63,309 nucleotides of DNA from a virus. Below are positions 1 through 8,354 of this stretch, piece after piece. How positions within the stretch are numbered: the first letter of the stretch is position 1; every line of letters begins with the position of its first letter. The notes beneath the pieces were generated by a model. It was not told the DNA's origin, ran no database searches, and saw nothing but the letters and a program-made list of their open reading frames with translations. The DNA lies in IMG/VR virus record IMGVR_UViG_3300036846_000911, positions 1 through 63,309 of that record. One strand, written 5' to 3'. The translations under genes were made by a program, and so were the position numbers.

Positions 1-118
1 TCCTGGCCGCACTGGTGCTCATAAAAGGTACACAACGACCACCAGTCAATCATCGGCAGTAGGTATTTGCCCTGGTCAGACCGCGTTACATCACATCGCG
101 GCCGACGTTGTGCCTGCC

Positions 119-406
119 ATGAACAGCTATGAACTGCCGACGCTGATGAAGCTCCCCGAGGTGGCGTTGCTGCTGCGGATTTCCGCACGAACAATGCGCC
201 GCTACATCGCCGAAGGCACCATTCCCCCGCATCTGTACTCCCGCACCGGCGGTAAGCCGAAAGGCTCATTCCGCTTCACCCAGGACCAGGTCCGCATCAT
301 CTCCGAGCACCTGTGGTCCACGCCGGAGCCCGCACCGGCACTGCCGGACCCGGCGCCCGCCCGGACGGGCATGGTGCCCTACCGGCCGCGTCGGCGGGTC
401 GGCTGA
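119..406 (+). CDS. small helix-turn-helix DNA-binding protein
   Basis: This 95-residue protein has an N-terminal half (about residues 8-60) that reads like a MerR/excisionase-type winged helix-turn-helix: LPEVALLLRISARTMRRYI followed by a wing-like GSFRFTQDQV. The C-terminal third is proline- and alanine-rich and probably disordered. An in-frame GTG lies three codons upstream at 110; I prefer the ATG because neither start has a clear Shine-Dalgarno. It heads a four-gene run ending in the large terminase, and its stop overlaps the next start as TGATG. It may be a regulator of this transcript or a DNA-recognition partner in packaging; the fold is more certain than the role. Confidence 0.7.
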   Translation: MNSYELPTLMKLPEVALLLRISARTMRRYIAEGTIPPHLYSRTGGKPKGSFRFTQDQVRIISEHLWSTPEPAPALPDPAPARTGMVPYRPRRRVG

Positions 407-639
407 TGTCCGCGCCACGCAACAGTCCCGGCCGCCGGTTCAACTCCGAGGATTTCTTCGCCCCCACCGGCGAAGCCGACGAGGACTTCGAGGAACTGAC
501 GCAGGCGCAGGAAGCGGCCGAGCTGACCTTCCGGATCGAGCTGACGATCGCCGCCTCGCCGGCAACACTGCCGGCGATCTCCACGGAGGTGGCGGCGACG
601 ATCGCCTCCATCCTCTATCTCCACGGGAAAGACAGATGA
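406..639 (+). CDS. hypothetical acidic protein, 77 aa
   Basis: I do not recognise a family. The protein is acidic in the middle (EADEDFEELTQAQEAAE) and has a more hydrophobic, helix-prone C-terminus. Its ATG overlaps the stop of the HTH gene, and its own stop overlaps the ATG of the membrane protein, so it is very likely translated as part of the terminase transcript. Confidence 0.6.
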   Translation: MSAPRNSPGRRFNSEDFFAPTGEADEDFEELTQAQEAAELTFRIELTIAASPATLPAISTEVAATIASILYLHGKDR

Positions 640-848
640 TGAGCGACTTTCGCAACATGATGGTCGGCAAGGAACGCGCCGACATCGACGACGCCCACAC
701 CGACCGCATGTACAACCTGGCCTTCGAGCGGTACAAGGCGTTCAACGCGTTCCTGAGCGTGCTTCTGGGCCTGTCCGTGATTCTCGGATTCGCCGCGCTG
801 TTCGCCGTCACCGCGCTGGTTGTTTGGCTCTGGCGCGTGGTGTTGTAG
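636..848 (+). CDS. single-span membrane protein, 70 aa
   Basis: The N-terminal half is charged (residues 1-33, many Asp, Glu, Arg and Met). Residues of about 38-69 form one long hydrophobic segment (FLSVLLGLSVILGFAALFAV and onward) ending in WLWRVVL. Two adjacent ATGs (636, 639) are possible starts. It overlaps the upstream stop by four bases. Holin or other inner-membrane functions are conceivable, but it sits next to the terminase rather than the lysins. Confidence 0.65.
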   Translation: MMSDFRNMMVGKERADIDDAHTDRMYNLAFERYKAFNAFLSVLLGLSVILGFAALFAVTALVVWLWRVVL

Positions 849-883
849 CCGCCCCGCGTGCGCCTATCTCCCCGTTCCGTATT

Positions 884-897
884 GGAGGGGGGATAGT
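884..897 (+). promoter_or_regulatory. G-run motif upstream of large terminase (copy 1 of 6)
   Basis: A run of six G (887-892) followed by ATAGT lies 25 bases before the terminase start. Similar G-run plus AGAAAGT-like words occur in five other intergenic gaps (see findings). The strand given is that of the G-run. Confidence 0.35.
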
Positions 898-916
898 TGC
901 ATTTCGGGAGGCCACA

Positions 917-2404
917 GTGGACGACGACGCGCGCCGGGTTCTGAAGGTTCCCGGCCTGCTCTCCGACGAGGCGATCGAAGGCGAGATCAAGGCGCACGCG
1001 GCGCTGCTCGACGCGGAACGCTACAACTGGGGGCGCTACGCCCGACCCTCGCAGGTGGAGCCCGAGGACTACCGCATCTGGGTGATCCTCGCCGGACGCG
1101 GATTCGGTAAGACCCGCACCGGGGCGGAGACCCTGCGCAAGTGGGCCACCCAGGCGCCCGGCCACTACGCGATCATCGCCAAGTCCAACCGTGAAGTGCT
1201 CAACGTCTGCTTCGAGGCACCCCGCGCCGGCCTGCTCGCCGTCCTGCCGGACAACGAGATCCGCAACTTCCGTCGCGGCACCGGTCTGATTTCGATGACC
1301 ATGTCCAACGGCTCCGTCATTCGGGGATTTTCCTCGGAGGCGCCCGACGCGCTGCGCGGCTACGCCTTCGACGGGGTCTGGTGCGACGAGTTCGGCGCCT
1401 GGCAGTCGTCCACCGCGCAGGCGTGTTTCGACATGCTGTGGTTCACGATGCGCGAGGCCGCCGTTCCCCGGATGGTCATCACCACCACGCCCCGCAACGT
1501 GATCCACGTTCGGAATCTGATGAACCGGGCACACTCCGACGGGGGCGTCATCATCACCCGTGGCTCCACGTCGGAGAACGCCGCGAACCTCTCCGAGGCC
1601 GCCCTGGCGGAGCTGCACAGCCGCTACGGCGGCACCCGCCTGGGTCGCCAGGAGCTGGACGGCGAACTGCTGCTCGACATCGACGGTGCCCTCTTCAACT
1701 ACTCGTGGATCGAACACGCTCGGGTGGAGGTGCCGCCGCAGCTGCTGCGCACCGTCGTCGCCGTCGACCCGGCCGGTACAGCGTCGAAAACCTCCGACGA
1801 GACCGGCATCATCGTCGTCGGTGCCGGCGTGGACGGGCACGACTACGTCCTGGCCGACCTGTCCGCGAAACTCGCCGGTGCGGCGGCGGCGCACGCCGTG
1901 TGGCGAACCTTCATCGCCTACCAGGCCGACGAGGTCGTCATCGAGGGCACGAACCTGTGGATGCTCGACGTGCTCCAGGACGCCTACACCGAGGCGGCCG
2001 ACGGGGAGATGCTGCCGGTGGGAATCGCCCCGGTTGTCACCGTCGGGACGTACAACCGGGCGAAGGCGGTCCGGGCCGAGCCGGTCGCGGCCCGCTACGA
2101 GCAGGGGCGGGTACACCACGTCGGGGAGTTCCCGATCCTGGAGGAACAGCTGTGCGCCTGGGCGCCCGGCGCGCGGGATTCCCCAGACCGTCTCGACGCT
2201 CTGGTCCACGGCGTCACCCGGCTACGTCAGCGCCTGGGCTACGGTGCCACGATCACGTACCCGCCGAGGGGGCGCCGCGCGATGCCGCGTCCGCCGGTCA
2301 CAGTGTCAGCGCCGCGCGGCGGCCTGCTGCTTCCGTATTCGCCACTACGGGATTCCGCATTCTCGCAACCCCGTGGCCCGCGAACCGGGATTGCGGCGCC
2401 CTGA
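917..2404 (+). CDS. terL: terminase large subunit
   Basis: This is the ATP-driven DNA-packaging motor with nuclease, 495 aa, normal for the family. Near residues 59-66 AGRGFGKT is the Walker A loop; GVWCDEF carries the Walker B Asp-Glu; ITTTPR is the coupling motif. The C-terminal RNase H-like nuclease shows AVDPAGT with a following DETGI, VVIEGTN, and DRLDALVHG, which supply acidic metal ligands. The GTG at 917 is chosen because GGGAGG (906-911) sits at normal spacing and the upstream in-frame stretch looks non-coding. The last 35 residues or so are a low-complexity Pro/Arg/Ser tail. The small subunit is about 45 kb away on the opposite strand. A strong hairpin follows the stop. Confidence 0.93.
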   Translation: MDDDARRVLKVPGLLSDEAIEGEIKAHAALLDAERYNWGRYARPSQVEPEDYRIWVILAGRGFGKTRTGAETLRKWATQAPGHYAIIAKSNREVLNVCFEAPRAGLLAVLPDNEIRNFRRGTGLISMTMSNGSVIRGFSSEAPDALRGYAFDGVWCDEFGAWQSSTAQACFDMLWFTMREAAVPRMVITTTPRNVIHVRNLMNRAHSDGGVIITRGSTSENAANLSEAALAELHSRYGGTRLGRQELDGELLLDIDGALFNYSWIEHARVEVPPQLLRTVVAVDPAGTASKTSDETGIIVVGAGVDGHDYVLADLSAKLAGAAAAHAVWRTFIAYQADEVVIEGTNLWMLDVLQDAYTEAADGEMLPVGIAPVVTVGTYNRAKAVRAEPVAARYEQGRVHHVGEFPILEEQLCAWAPGARDSPDRLDALVHGVTRLRQRLGYGATITYPPRGRRAMPRPPVTVSAPRGGLLLPYSPLRDSAFSQPRGPRTGIAAP

Positions 2405-2409
2405 CGTGA

Positions 2410-2453
2410 ACCGCCCCGCCCGGCTGGATATCAGTCCAGTGGGCGGGGCGGGT
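2410..2453. terminator. bidirectional hairpin terminator
   Basis: CCGCCCCGCCC pairs with GGGCGGGGCGG, and an inner CTGGA/TCCAG stem caps it. It lies between the end of the plus-strand terminase gene and the end of the minus-strand tail/lysis block, so it can stop both transcripts. There is no U-tract, as is common in high-GC hosts. The rest of the gap to 2595 holds nothing I can identify. Confidence 0.7.
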
Positions 2454-2595
2454 GGTCCAGCAGCCTGACCAGGGTGGCGCGGACGCTACCCGAGCTGGCG
2501 ACTTTCTCGGTGATCTCGCAAGGTAGCTCAGACTCTACCTTTGTCGCGAACAATCACCGGCGGACATACCGTGGACTGGAGTTCCACGGCGCGGT

Positions 2596-2706
2596 CTACC
2601 CGGAAAGGCTGCTGAACCACAACCAAAAGTAGAGCGTCAGCGAGCCGAGGAACAGCAACGCGCCGATCGCCAACATCAGCTCGTAACGACCGAAACGCCG
2701 ATTCAC
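2596..2706 (-). CDS. very small membrane protein, 36 aa
   Basis: A GTG-started ORF encodes a basic N-terminus (VNRRFGRYE) and one transmembrane segment (LMLAIGALLFLGSLTLYFWL). It begins 10 bases after the stop of the GH25 lysin, at the end of the minus-strand late operon. A lone transmembrane peptide after an endolysin is a possible holin or antiholin, but length and sequence alone do not prove it. A longer in-frame extension into the lysin gene is Arg/Pro/Ser-rich and looks spurious. Confidence 0.5.
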   Translation of the reverse strand: MNRRFGRYELMLAIGALLFLGSLTLYFWLWFSSLSG

Positions 2707-2716
2707 TCGGGGGATG

Positions 2717-3811
2717 CTACGCCGACGCCTCGGTGGCGCCTTCCCGCGCGGCCTGCTTCGATGCGGCCACCACCTCGTCGTAGGTGAGACCGACGCTCTC
2801 CCCGACGGCTTCGACGACAGCGTCGGCGACGGTCTGGGCGATGTCGTCGACCTGGTCGTCGGAGAGGGTGATCGCACCCGGTACCGGGCCGAAGTTTTCC
2901 GCCGTCCAGCCGAGCCGAATCCAGCCGTCGGCGGACCACTCCGCCGGGTTCGCGTTGTCCGGTGCCCGTTGGATGCTGTAGGCGCCCTGGCCGGCGAGGT
3001 ATTTGATGTCGTTCAACGATTCGTCGGCGACCGGGTTGGATTGGAAGCCGATGCACAGGTACGTCTGTCCCGTGATCGGGTCGAGCGCGAGCATGCCCAT
3101 GTCTTCCTCTTTCACTGCGGGCGTTGAAGGCTTCGCACCGATGAGTGCGGCGAAGTCCGCCTCGGTGCCTTTGAATGCGTTGGCGTCGACGCCGTAGACG
3201 CCGCCGAAGCTGGCGTTGTCGCTGTACTGCCAGAAGGTGGGGGTCTGGCCGCTGTAGGACGCCCAGCCGGGGCCGGAATCGCCACCGGAGTGGTTGTAGG
3301 AGACGTCGTACGGTTCCGATGGGCAGCCGTTGCCCTGCCAGGTGGGGTAGTTGGCGTTCCACAACCGCACCGGCGAGTTGTTCACCTCGTTGCCGTACTG
3401 GCCCTTGGAGGCGTACAGGAACACGGTCTGGCTGCCGGTGTTGTCGAGCAGCCACTGCGCGAACTGGACGCCGAGGCTGCCGGGAACGGCGTCGTAGGAC
3501 CATTTTTCGAGGTCGACCTGGAAGATGAACGCCGGGTCGGCACGCCAGTCGTAGTGACGGGAAATCGCGTTGAGGAAGTAGTTCCCTTGGGAGTCGATCG
3601 AGGGTGAGGACCGCACGACGTGGTAGGAGCCGACCCACAGCTCGGCGTTTTTCGCCCAGTTGATGGCGGAACCGAAGTCGTCGTCGGTCATCGAGGTGCC
3701 CTCGGACGCCTTGTGGGTGAACCAGACGCAGCCGGCCGCCTTCGCTGAGCGCAGCCCGTCCTGGCTCAACGACTGGTAGTGGGATGCGTCGATGCCAAAG
3801 CAGTTGGCCAT
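2717..3811 (-). CDS. GH25-type lysin (muramidase) with C-terminal extra domain
   Basis: Residues 1-225 or so form a glycoside hydrolase family 25 (Chalaropsis-type lysozyme) domain: CFGIDASHYQ at the N-terminus (D8), FQVDLEKWSYD with D100 and E102 in the expected strand, and FWQYSDNA near the end. The family cleaves the N-acetylmuramic acid to N-acetylglucosamine bond of peptidoglycan. The C-terminal 135 residues are not recognised; they end in an alanine-rich helical region and could bind the cell wall. It is a close paralogue of the next gene upstream in the same operon, separated by one base. The ATG at 3811 is chosen because it aligns with the start of the paralogue. Confidence 0.88.
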   Translation of the reverse strand: MANCFGIDASHYQSLSQDGLRSAKAAGCVWFTHKASEGTSMTDDDFGSAINWAKNAELWVGSYHVVRSSPSIDSQGNYFLNAISRHYDWRADPAFIFQVDLEKWSYDAVPGSLGVQFAQWLLDNTGSQTVFLYASKGQYGNEVNNSPVRLWNANYPTWQGNGCPSEPYDVSYNHSGGDSGPGWASYSGQTPTFWQYSDNASFGGVYGVDANAFKGTEADFAALIGAKPSTPAVKEEDMGMLALDPITGQTYLCIGFQSNPVADESLNDIKYLAGQGAYSIQRAPDNANPAEWSADGWIRLGWTAENFGPVPGAITLSDDQVDDIAQTVADAVVEAVGESVGLTYDEVVAASKQAAREGATEASA

Positions 3812-3812
3812 C

Positions 3813-5048
3813 TCAGTCACTGATCCGGAAGTAGGTGGTGAACGCGGCCCCGTTGGTCGCGTTGCTACCGGTGAAGTTGTTGATCGAAACGCCGTAGCTG
3901 GCGTCCTGGAGGCGCGGAATCGATTCAACGAAGTTGAGGTCCACCCACGAGGCGCCGTAGGTGTTGGTGATCGAGTCGTAGGAGAAGTTGCCGTTTTCGG
4001 TGAACGTCGCCTGGAGGTAGCCGCCGCTGGTTGTGCTGGCGGCGTTGAGGTTGAACCGGATGCGGGTCACCTGGATGTAGGTCGAGCTGCGGTGGCAGAT
4101 CAGGTGGGTGTTGGGGTTGGCGACGGTGAACGCCGCCTGGCTGTAGCCGCCGTCCGTGGTCCACGGGAGCAGCACGCTGGTGGTGCCGTTGCTGATGGCC
4201 GCCGGCCGCGAGGCGAACTTGTTCCAGATGAGGCCGTGCCAGTTGACGGAGAATGGGCTGGCGACGGTGCCCACTCCGGTGACGTCGATTTCAGCCGGGC
4301 CGGGAGTGATAGCGACGGGCGGGAATGGCGGGTCGACGTCCGGCGGCAACGGCGCGACAGGGGTGTTGATGAGCGCCATGAACTGGTCCACGGTGCCCCG
4401 GAAGGCGCTGGCATCCAGGCCGTTCAACGAGCCGAAGGTGGCGTTGTCGCTGTACTGCCAGAACACCGGCATCTGATTGGAGTAGGTGATCCAGCCGGGA
4501 CCCGCGTCGGCACCGGAGTGCGCGTACGACGCGGTGTAGGACTCCGACGGGCATGAACCGGCGGACGAGTTGTACGTCGGATAGTTGGCGTTCCACAGTT
4601 TCACCGGGGCGCCGATGAGGGTGTTTCCGTATTCGCCTTTAGATGCGTACAGGAACACGGCTTTGCGGCCGGTGTTGTCGAGCAGCCACTGGGCGAGCTG
4701 GATGCCCATGGTGGCGGGAACTGCGTCGTAGGACCATTTTTCGAGGTCGACTTGGAAGATGAAGTTCGGGTCGGCCTGCCAGTTGTAGCCGGCGTTGGTG
4801 ATGGCGTTGAGGAAGTACGCGCCCTGAGTGGCAACCGACGGGCTGGAGCGGACCACGTGGTAGGCGCCGACAACGAAGCCGGCGTTGCGTGCCCACGCGA
4901 TGGCGGTCGCGAAGTTCGGGTCGAGGAAGTTGTTGCCCTCGGATGCCTTGTGGGTGAACCAGGTCGCACCGGCGGCCTTCGCCGAGTTGAGGCCGGCCTG
5001 GCTCAACGTGTTGTAGTGGGAGGCGTCGATCCCGAAGCAGTTGGCCAT
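3813..5048 (-). CDS. GH25-type lysin fused to tail-appendage domain
   Basis: The protein has 411 aa. Residues 1-230 are a second GH25 muramidase (CFGIDASHYN, QVDLEKWSYD, FWQYSDNA), strikingly similar to its downstream neighbour. After a proline-rich linker (about 230-250, PLPPDVDPPFPP), residues 255-411 form a beta-rich domain ending in AAFTTYFRISD. That domain also closes the adjacent appendage protein, including ASTTSGGYLQATFT and NTYGASWVDLNF. A cell-wall hydrolase carrying a virion-appendage domain suggests a particle-bound enzyme acting during entry, with the shorter paralogue as the endolysin. That division of labour is inference. It overlaps its upstream neighbour by one base. Confidence 0.87.
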   Translation of the reverse strand: MANCFGIDASHYNTLSQAGLNSAKAAGATWFTHKASEGNNFLDPNFATAIAWARNAGFVVGAYHVVRSSPSVATQGAYFLNAITNAGYNWQADPNFIFQVDLEKWSYDAVPATMGIQLAQWLLDNTGRKAVFLYASKGEYGNTLIGAPVKLWNANYPTYNSSAGSCPSESYTASYAHSGADAGPGWITYSNQMPVFWQYSDNATFGSLNGLDASAFRGTVDQFMALINTPVAPLPPDVDPPFPPVAITPGPAEIDVTGVGTVASPFSVNWHGLIWNKFASRPAAISNGTTSVLLPWTTDGGYSQAAFTVANPNTHLICHRSSTYIQVTRIRFNLNAASTTSGGYLQATFTENGNFSYDSITNTYGASWVDLNFVESIPRLQDASYGVSINNFTGSNATNGAAFTTYFRISD

Positions 5049-6007
5049 CAGTCACTGATCCGGAAGAACGTCATCGACGCGGCGCCGTTTACGCCGCCGG
5101 AGCCGGTGTTGTTGTACACGGACAGGTGGTAGGTCTGGGCATTGACCATCTGGACCGACTCGGTGACGTTGATGTCGACCCAGGAACCGCCGTACGTGTT
5201 GAGGATCGTGTCGAACGCCATCGCCGAGGTGGTGATGTCGGTGAGGGTGGCCTGGAAGTAGCCGCCGCTGGTGGTGCTCGCGGTGTTGCTGAGGAAGAAC
5301 CGCAGCCGCATCAGGAAGATGTAGGCGCCGGACCGTTGGCACAGCAGCGTCGGGCTGGGGCTGGCGCCGGAGATGATGATGACGTTGCCCTGCCCGCCGG
5401 CCACCGGCGACCAGGGCACCAGGAAGTTATTGACGGCGTTGGCGATGGTCATGTTGGTGGCCGAGAACTTGTTCCAGGGAAGTCCTGCCCACCTAACCGT
5501 TAAAGGGCTGGCGGCGGTGCCCAACCCCGAAACGTTCACCTCCGGGGCGACCGAGGCAATGGAGATGCCGTTCCAGTTGACGTGCAACGGATTCCCGGCG
5601 GTGCCATCCCCGGAGAGTTGTACCCCGGTGTCCGGGACGTTGTTGAGTTGCGCCCCGAGCCAGGTGGCGAGGATCGGGTCGCCGGAGATGCCGGTGCCGG
5701 CCAGGGACACCGAGTCGGTGTTGCCGACGTGACTGGCCCCGGCGGTGACGCCGGGTACCAGCAGCCCGCCGTCGGTTCCAGTGGTGAGAACCTGCCCGGA
5801 GTCGGTGGAGACTTTCACCGACAGTCGTCCGGCATTGACCTCCATCGGCTCATCGGCGCGGCCGTCGATGCAGGCCATGGTGGCGTCGCAGTCGGGTACC
5901 GCCTTGAGCAGCCAGGGCGAGTCGACCGAACCGTTGCCGGTGAGGTTGAGTGAAGCGTCGACCGACAGTACGCAGGCGCAGGCGCCGTCGCATCCGCAGC
6001 GTGCCAT
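5048..6007 (-). CDS. tail appendage / receptor-binding-like protein
   Basis: The protein has 319 aa. It opens with a Cys-rich stretch (MARCGCDGACACVL), then a Gly/Ser/Asp-rich middle with repeats such as LTGNGSVDSPW, LAGTGISGDP, LSGDGTAGNP and VSGLGTAASP, typical of beta-strand fibre segments. Residues of about 175-319 form a C-terminal domain shared with the adjacent fused lysin (ASTTSGGYFQAT, NTYGGSWVDI, FFRISD). A trimeric jelly-roll head domain is plausible but unproven. Position at the distal end of the tail operon supports a host-contact role. Confidence 0.7.
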   Translation of the reverse strand: MARCGCDGACACVLSVDASLNLTGNGSVDSPWLLKAVPDCDATMACIDGRADEPMEVNAGRLSVKVSTDSGQVLTTGTDGGLLVPGVTAGASHVGNTDSVSLAGTGISGDPILATWLGAQLNNVPDTGVQLSGDGTAGNPLHVNWNGISIASVAPEVNVSGLGTAASPLTVRWAGLPWNKFSATNMTIANAVNNFLVPWSPVAGGQGNVIIISGASPSPTLLCQRSGAYIFLMRLRFFLSNTASTTSGGYFQATLTDITTSAMAFDTILNTYGGSWVDINVTESVQMVNAQTYHLSVYNNTGSGGVNGAASMTFFRISD

Positions 6008-6022
6008 GGGCGTTTCCCCTTT

Positions 6023-6631
6023 CTAGATGACCGCGAAACCGTGTGCGGTGACGCGGTAGTGGCAGCGCTGCAAGGCACCGCCGGCTCCGGCGTTGCCGAT
6101 CATCTGGGCGCCGAAGTTGACGGTCACCGACGTCTGCGGTTCCATCCGCGCATCGGTGACGGCGAGGTGCACGGCGGTGGTGAAGTCGAAGGTCGGGGGT
6201 GCCCCGGCGGTGGCGCCGGGCCAGTAGTTGCCGGCCCCGACGGTCACGTACTGGGTGACGGGGCTGCCGACACTCGCACCGACTTCGAACCACATGGTGC
6301 CGTTGGCGTTGATGGACGCCACGCCGATCCAGGCGCAGGAGACGTGCACCTGCATCGCCCAGCATTCGGGGTTGGTGATGGTGACTGCCTGGCTGGGGAA
6401 CAGCACGTGCGCGCCGTTGGCGACGGTGGCGGTGGAGTAGTTGATGAACTCGTTTTCGTACGTCAGTGACACCTGGTCCGGCGTCCAGACACCACCGTTG
6501 GGGTCGGTGTAGAGGCCGTTACCGACGGACAGGGCGCACGGTGACGTCTTCGCCTTCGACCGTTCCCCGGCGAGGATCAGGTTGCCGTTGTCGTCGGTGG
6601 AGAACGCCGGCCCGGTGCAGATGGCGACCAT
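6023..6631 (-). CDS. putative tail-associated protein, 202 aa
   Basis: It is beta-rich and Gly/Ala/Thr-rich with four scattered cysteines and no recognisable catalytic motif. It lies between two appendage genes in the minus-strand tail operon and is preceded by a clear GAAAGGAG-like Shine-Dalgarno. It is most likely a virion or baseplate appendage component. Confidence 0.6.
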   Translation of the reverse strand: MVAICTGPAFSTDDNGNLILAGERSKAKTSPCALSVGNGLYTDPNGGVWTPDQVSLTYENEFINYSTATVANGAHVLFPSQAVTITNPECWAMQVHVSCAWIGVASINANGTMWFEVGASVGSPVTQYVTVGAGNYWPGATAGAPPTFDFTTAVHLAVTDARMEPQTSVTVNFGAQMIGNAGAGGALQRCHYRVTAHGFAVI

Positions 6632-6645
6632 GGATTGAACTCCTT

Positions 6646-6873
6646 TCAGGTGGTGCTGAAGTCGGCCAGGACGATGGCGCTCTGGTCTGAGTTGCGGACC
6701 GCGATGATGCGGTTCCCGCCGTCGGTGGTGATGGTGTAGCCGCCAACGACGATGCGTTGACCAAGGCCGGTTGTTTTGCGTTCCAGTTCGGCGATTCGCC
6801 GCTCGTAGTTCGCCAGAAGTGTTGCCAGGGCCTGGGAATCCGGCACGGAGGCGAGAAAACTGGGTGATGGCAT
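6646..6873 (-). CDS. small coiled-coil tail protein, 75 aa
   Basis: Residues 10-35 are helical with a heptad-like pattern (ALATLLANYERRIAELERK). The rest is a short beta-rich segment (RIVVGGYTITTDGG). Small trimerising proteins of this shape often sit at the tail tip. The start is supported by a GGGGAG Shine-Dalgarno. Identity within the tail is inferred from position only. Confidence 0.6.
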   Translation of the reverse strand: MPSPSFLASVPDSQALATLLANYERRIAELERKTTGLGQRIVVGGYTITTDGGNRIIAVRNSDQSAIVLADFSTT

Positions 6874-6879
6874 GATGTT

Positions 6880-7953
6880 TCAGCTCCCCTGCACGGCGGT
6901 GCGCGAAGACCCGCGAAACGGGTCGAGGGTGACGGCGACGGTTTCGAGCTGCCCGTTCCAGGAGACGTCGAGACTGGTGAGCCGCATCGGCTGCGCGATT
7001 TCGCGGCAGAACGAGGTCAGTGACACGTCGATGCGGGCACCGCAGATCAGGGACTCCATCGTCACCGGCGCCGAATCGGTGAGGCTGGCGCCGGAGGGGA
7101 CCTGGATGACGAGTGGCTGCGGGTAGGAGACGTCCAGTTCGGAGCGGGCGTTGTAGATCGCCTCGGCGTCGGAGTTGATGGATTCGGCGGTGACCATCCG
7201 CTCAACCAGGCCGTAGAAGGTGTCCACACCGCCGACGCACTGGTTGTTGGCCCCCTCGGAACCGTTGGCGCAGAACCGGGTGGCGAGTTGGGTGCCGTCC
7301 TGGATGAGTTGCAGGTTCGTCAGGAAGGATCGGTCGGACAGGGCCAGGCGGGGCATCAGTACGGACAGGTCGCCGCCGAGCAGGATGCGCCGCCCGACGG
7401 TGGTGTAGTCCAGATCCTGCTTGGCGAGGGTGTCCAGGGCGTTGAACCAGGTGGTGGTGTAGGCGTTGGTTGCCGAGCCGTTCATGATGCGGCCGGTTGG
7501 CAGGGCGACGATGTGGTCCAGGACGTTCGGGTCGTCCTGCGCGAACGCCTGCGAGATGTAGAACATCGCCATGTCGGTCTGGTCGACGCCGCTGTTGTTG
7601 AAGTCGAAGGCGATGTGGTTGATCCGTACCGACATCCAGGCGACAACGTCGGCGGCCTGGATGGTGACGACGTTGTTGTCCTCGGTGATGATTTGCACCG
7701 GCCCCTGCCAGACCAGGTCGTTGTCGCGGTACAGGGCCAGTTCGTGACTCCACGGCTGGGTGGTGCCGATTTCGGCGCAGCAGTCGGCGCTGGAGGACAT
7801 CTTCACCACCGACACTGACGCGGTGGAAACCCCGTCGAGTTTGCGGGTCCAGGACAGGGCGGTGACCCCACGTAGGGTGAAGGTGGGCCGGCCGCCACCA
7901 CGGAAGAAGATGACGGCGTTGTACTCGCCGGGGCAGCCCAACGTCGCGCTCAT
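6880..7953 (-). CDS. minor tail protein (Gp37-like baseplate/tail-tip)
   Basis: The protein has 357 aa. The N-terminal region (TLRGVTALSWTRKLDGVSTA, LYRDNDLVWQGPVQII) matches the pattern of siphovirus Gp37-like / ReqiPepy6-type tail-tip proteins, and a middle helical region (WFNALDTLAKQDLDYTTVG) is also typical. The ATG at 7953 overlaps the stop of the RusA-like gene by four bases; an in-frame upstream extension is Arg/His-rich and rejected. It contains several cysteines (DCCAE, CPG), in line with other virion proteins here. Confidence 0.72.
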   Translation of the reverse strand: MSATLGCPGEYNAVIFFRGGGRPTFTLRGVTALSWTRKLDGVSTASVSVVKMSSSADCCAEIGTTQPWSHELALYRDNDLVWQGPVQIITEDNNVVTIQAADVVAWMSVRINHIAFDFNNSGVDQTDMAMFYISQAFAQDDPNVLDHIVALPTGRIMNGSATNAYTTTWFNALDTLAKQDLDYTTVGRRILLGGDLSVLMPRLALSDRSFLTNLQLIQDGTQLATRFCANGSEGANNQCVGGVDTFYGLVERMVTAESINSDAEAIYNARSELDVSYPQPLVIQVPSGASLTDSAPVTMESLICGARIDVSLTSFCREIAQPMRLTSLDVSWNGQLETVAVTLDPFRGSSRTAVQGS

Positions 7954-8354
7954 CCGGTCACCTCGGTGATGGTGATCGTGACCTCGCCCGGCGGGCCGTA
8001 TCCGTGGCTGCGTTGCGTGACCCGCTCGCCGCCGCACAGTTCAACTCCGACGAGGTACTGCGACGAGTCGTTGGGGAGCAGGCCGTAGTCGCCGACGATG
8101 CCGTCGATGAGGGCTTTCGCGGTACCGAAGTAGTTGTGGTCGTCGCGGCGGCGCGCGTCGGGGAAATGCAGGGTGATCCGGATGCGTGCCCGTTGCAGTT
8201 TCGGGAGCCGGTTGGCGCGGGCATGCAGCGCCCCGGCGTCACGCCAGCTGCGGGTGCGTTGCGCCGTTCCGGCCAGCCGATGTTGGCGGGAGTTGGCGTT
8301 GATGAAAGCGTCCGGGGCGGGGATACGCATTTCGAAGATGCGAGGCTCACTCAT
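7950..8354 (-). CDS. RusA-like Holliday-junction resolvase
   Basis: The protein has 134 aa. The family signature is visible: an N-terminal PAPDAFINANSRQHR, then strand RIRITLHFPDARRRDDHNY with the Asp pair that binds Mg2+, followed by KALIDGIVGDYGLLPNDSS and its conserved Asp. RusA enzymes are dimeric nucleases that cut Holliday junctions. It is unusual that the gene lies inside the tail operon, overlapping tail genes by four bases on both sides, rather than in the replication block. Confidence 0.85.
   Translation of the reverse strand: MSEPRIFEMRIPAPDAFINANSRQHRLAGTAQRTRSWRDAGALHARANRLPKLQRARIRITLHFPDARRRDDHNYFGTAKALIDGIVGDYGLLPNDSSQYLVGVELCGGERVTQRSHGYGPPGEVTITITEVTG

Noticed and set aside
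1-118. Search for cos site or terminal repeat shared by both window ends
   Set aside because: No matching sequence of useful length was found between the first and last 130 bases.
440-2209. Long antisense ORF (589 codons) opposite the large terminase
   Set aside because: It is a mirror of high-GC codon bias. The plus-strand terminase has clear motifs; the antisense product is Arg/Pro/Val-rich without recognisable domains.
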